Source: Bacillus sp. FJAT-28004 (GTDB lineage: Bacteria; Bacillota; Bacilli; Paenibacillales; Paenibacillaceae). From it: 64,000 bases of DNA. The DNA lies in contig NZ_LGHP01000002.1 in NCBI RefSeq assembly GCF_001280845.1, positions 441,038 to 505,037 of the forward strand, given 5' to 3'. The notes under the pieces were generated by a model. The model was not told the DNA's origin. It did no database searches and saw only the letters and a program-made list of their open reading frames with translations. The position numbers were made by a program, and so were the translations under genes. Shown here in pieces: positions 63,784 to 64,000 of this stretch. The stretch's first letter is position 1; each line of letters begins with the position of its first letter.

Positions 63784-64000
63784 ATGGGAGTTATTCCTTA
63801 TAACATCACGGCAGCTGATAAAGAGAGATTTGATCAAGACGGTTATTGGATCAGCCCGAAATTACTGGATGACGAGACAATCGAGCAACTTCGCGGAGCG
63901 CATGAGCGCGTATGGAAGAAAGATTATGATGGGGCTGGGATGCCATTGCATGCCTTCAAACTTTCGGAGAATCCGCATGCTCTTCGTAAATTCGATAATG
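63784..64000 (+). CDS. phytanoyl-CoA dioxygenase (PhyH) family protein, 5' part
   Basis: Open frame from ATG 63784 (GAGGTG seven bases upstream) to the window end, 72 codons visible. The start ITAADKERFDQDGYWISPKLLDDETIEQLRGAHERVW is typical of PhyH-type Fe(II)/2-oxoglutarate dioxygenases; the metal-binding HxD lies beyond the window. Such genes with divergent AraC regulators are frequent in Paenibacillus sugar or natural-product loci. The substrate is unknown. Confidence 0.8.
   Translation, partial: MGVIPYNITAADKERFDQDGYWISPKLLDDETIEQLRGAHERVWKKDYDGAGMPLHAFKLSENPHALRKFDN

Noticed and set aside
1-64000. CRISPR arrays, tRNA/rRNA genes, transposases, phage integrases
   Set aside because: Looked for on both strands; no regularly spaced repeats, tRNA cloverleaf signatures or transposase/integrase motifs were seen.

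Overview
The window looks like chromosome from a spore-forming Bacillales bacterium, most likely a Paenibacillus or close relative. The signs are a cotJABC spore-coat operon, frequent TTG and GTG starts behind strong AGGAGG-type ribosome sites, many AraC-type regulators each beside a sugar or inositol-type gene set, an LplB/LplC-type ABC importer, and an S-box (SAM-I) leader. No rRNA, tRNA, CRISPR array, IS transposase or replication origin was seen.

Layout. (1) 0-6.4 kb: a sigma-54 circuit. An AcoR-like activator is divergent from an aldehyde dehydrogenase/DUF779 operon that has a consensus -24/-12 promoter, an activator palindrome and a cre-like site; rpoN follows. (2) 6.7-15.6 kb: a GC-rich operon of two Gfo/Idh/MocA oxidoreductases, a TIM-barrel epimerase, an APS kinase (cysC), an AraC regulator and three sulfatase-fold enzymes. 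One has the canonical C-x-P-x-R site; two have threonine in the nucleophile position. (3) 15.7-25.4 kb: small metabolic and resistance genes (VOC, Lrp/AsnC regulator, Vat-type acetyltransferase, LysR with tautomerase and CMD-fold protein, proline dehydrogenase, MazG-like, LOG, AGCS symporter), then two decayed genes. (4) 25.4-39.9 kb: carbohydrate catabolism. It holds an AraC regulator, ThuA, a DUF4091 protein, a membrane-anchored AraC regulator, ABC permeases and a solute-binding lipoprotein, a GH29 fucosidase, a MATE-like exporter behind a leader terminator, and a beta-propeller glycosidase. (5) 39.9-55.1 kb: a 15-kb block of poorly known genes. A tubulin/FtsZ-superfamily protein, two membrane VWA proteins, a zinc-ribbon P-loop GTPase and a large GAP1-like membrane protein lie in one tight operon, divergent from a zinc-ribbon membrane protein and a 51-residue membrane protein. 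This is the best candidate for a little-described system. (6) 55.2-60.9 kb: isomerase and Gfo/Idh genes with a divergent AraC regulator, DUF2277, arylamine N-acetyltransferase and cotJABC. (7) 60.9-64 kb: a rearranged zone with several copies of an intergenic repeat, a SAM riboswitch driving a chimeric gene that keeps a MetA-like N terminus, a decayed gene, an AraC regulator and the start of a PhyH-family dioxygenase.

Regions 1, 2, 4 and 6 fit an organism that scavenges plant or host polysaccharides and modified sugars, with catabolite control suggested by three cre-like sites. Region 5 looks like a membrane-anchored, nucleotide-switch-controlled assembly: VWA adaptors, a tubulin-like polymer and a GTPase with its partner. 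Its role could be membrane remodelling or defence, but nothing in the sequence decides between these. All family assignments come from reading motifs, without database searches.
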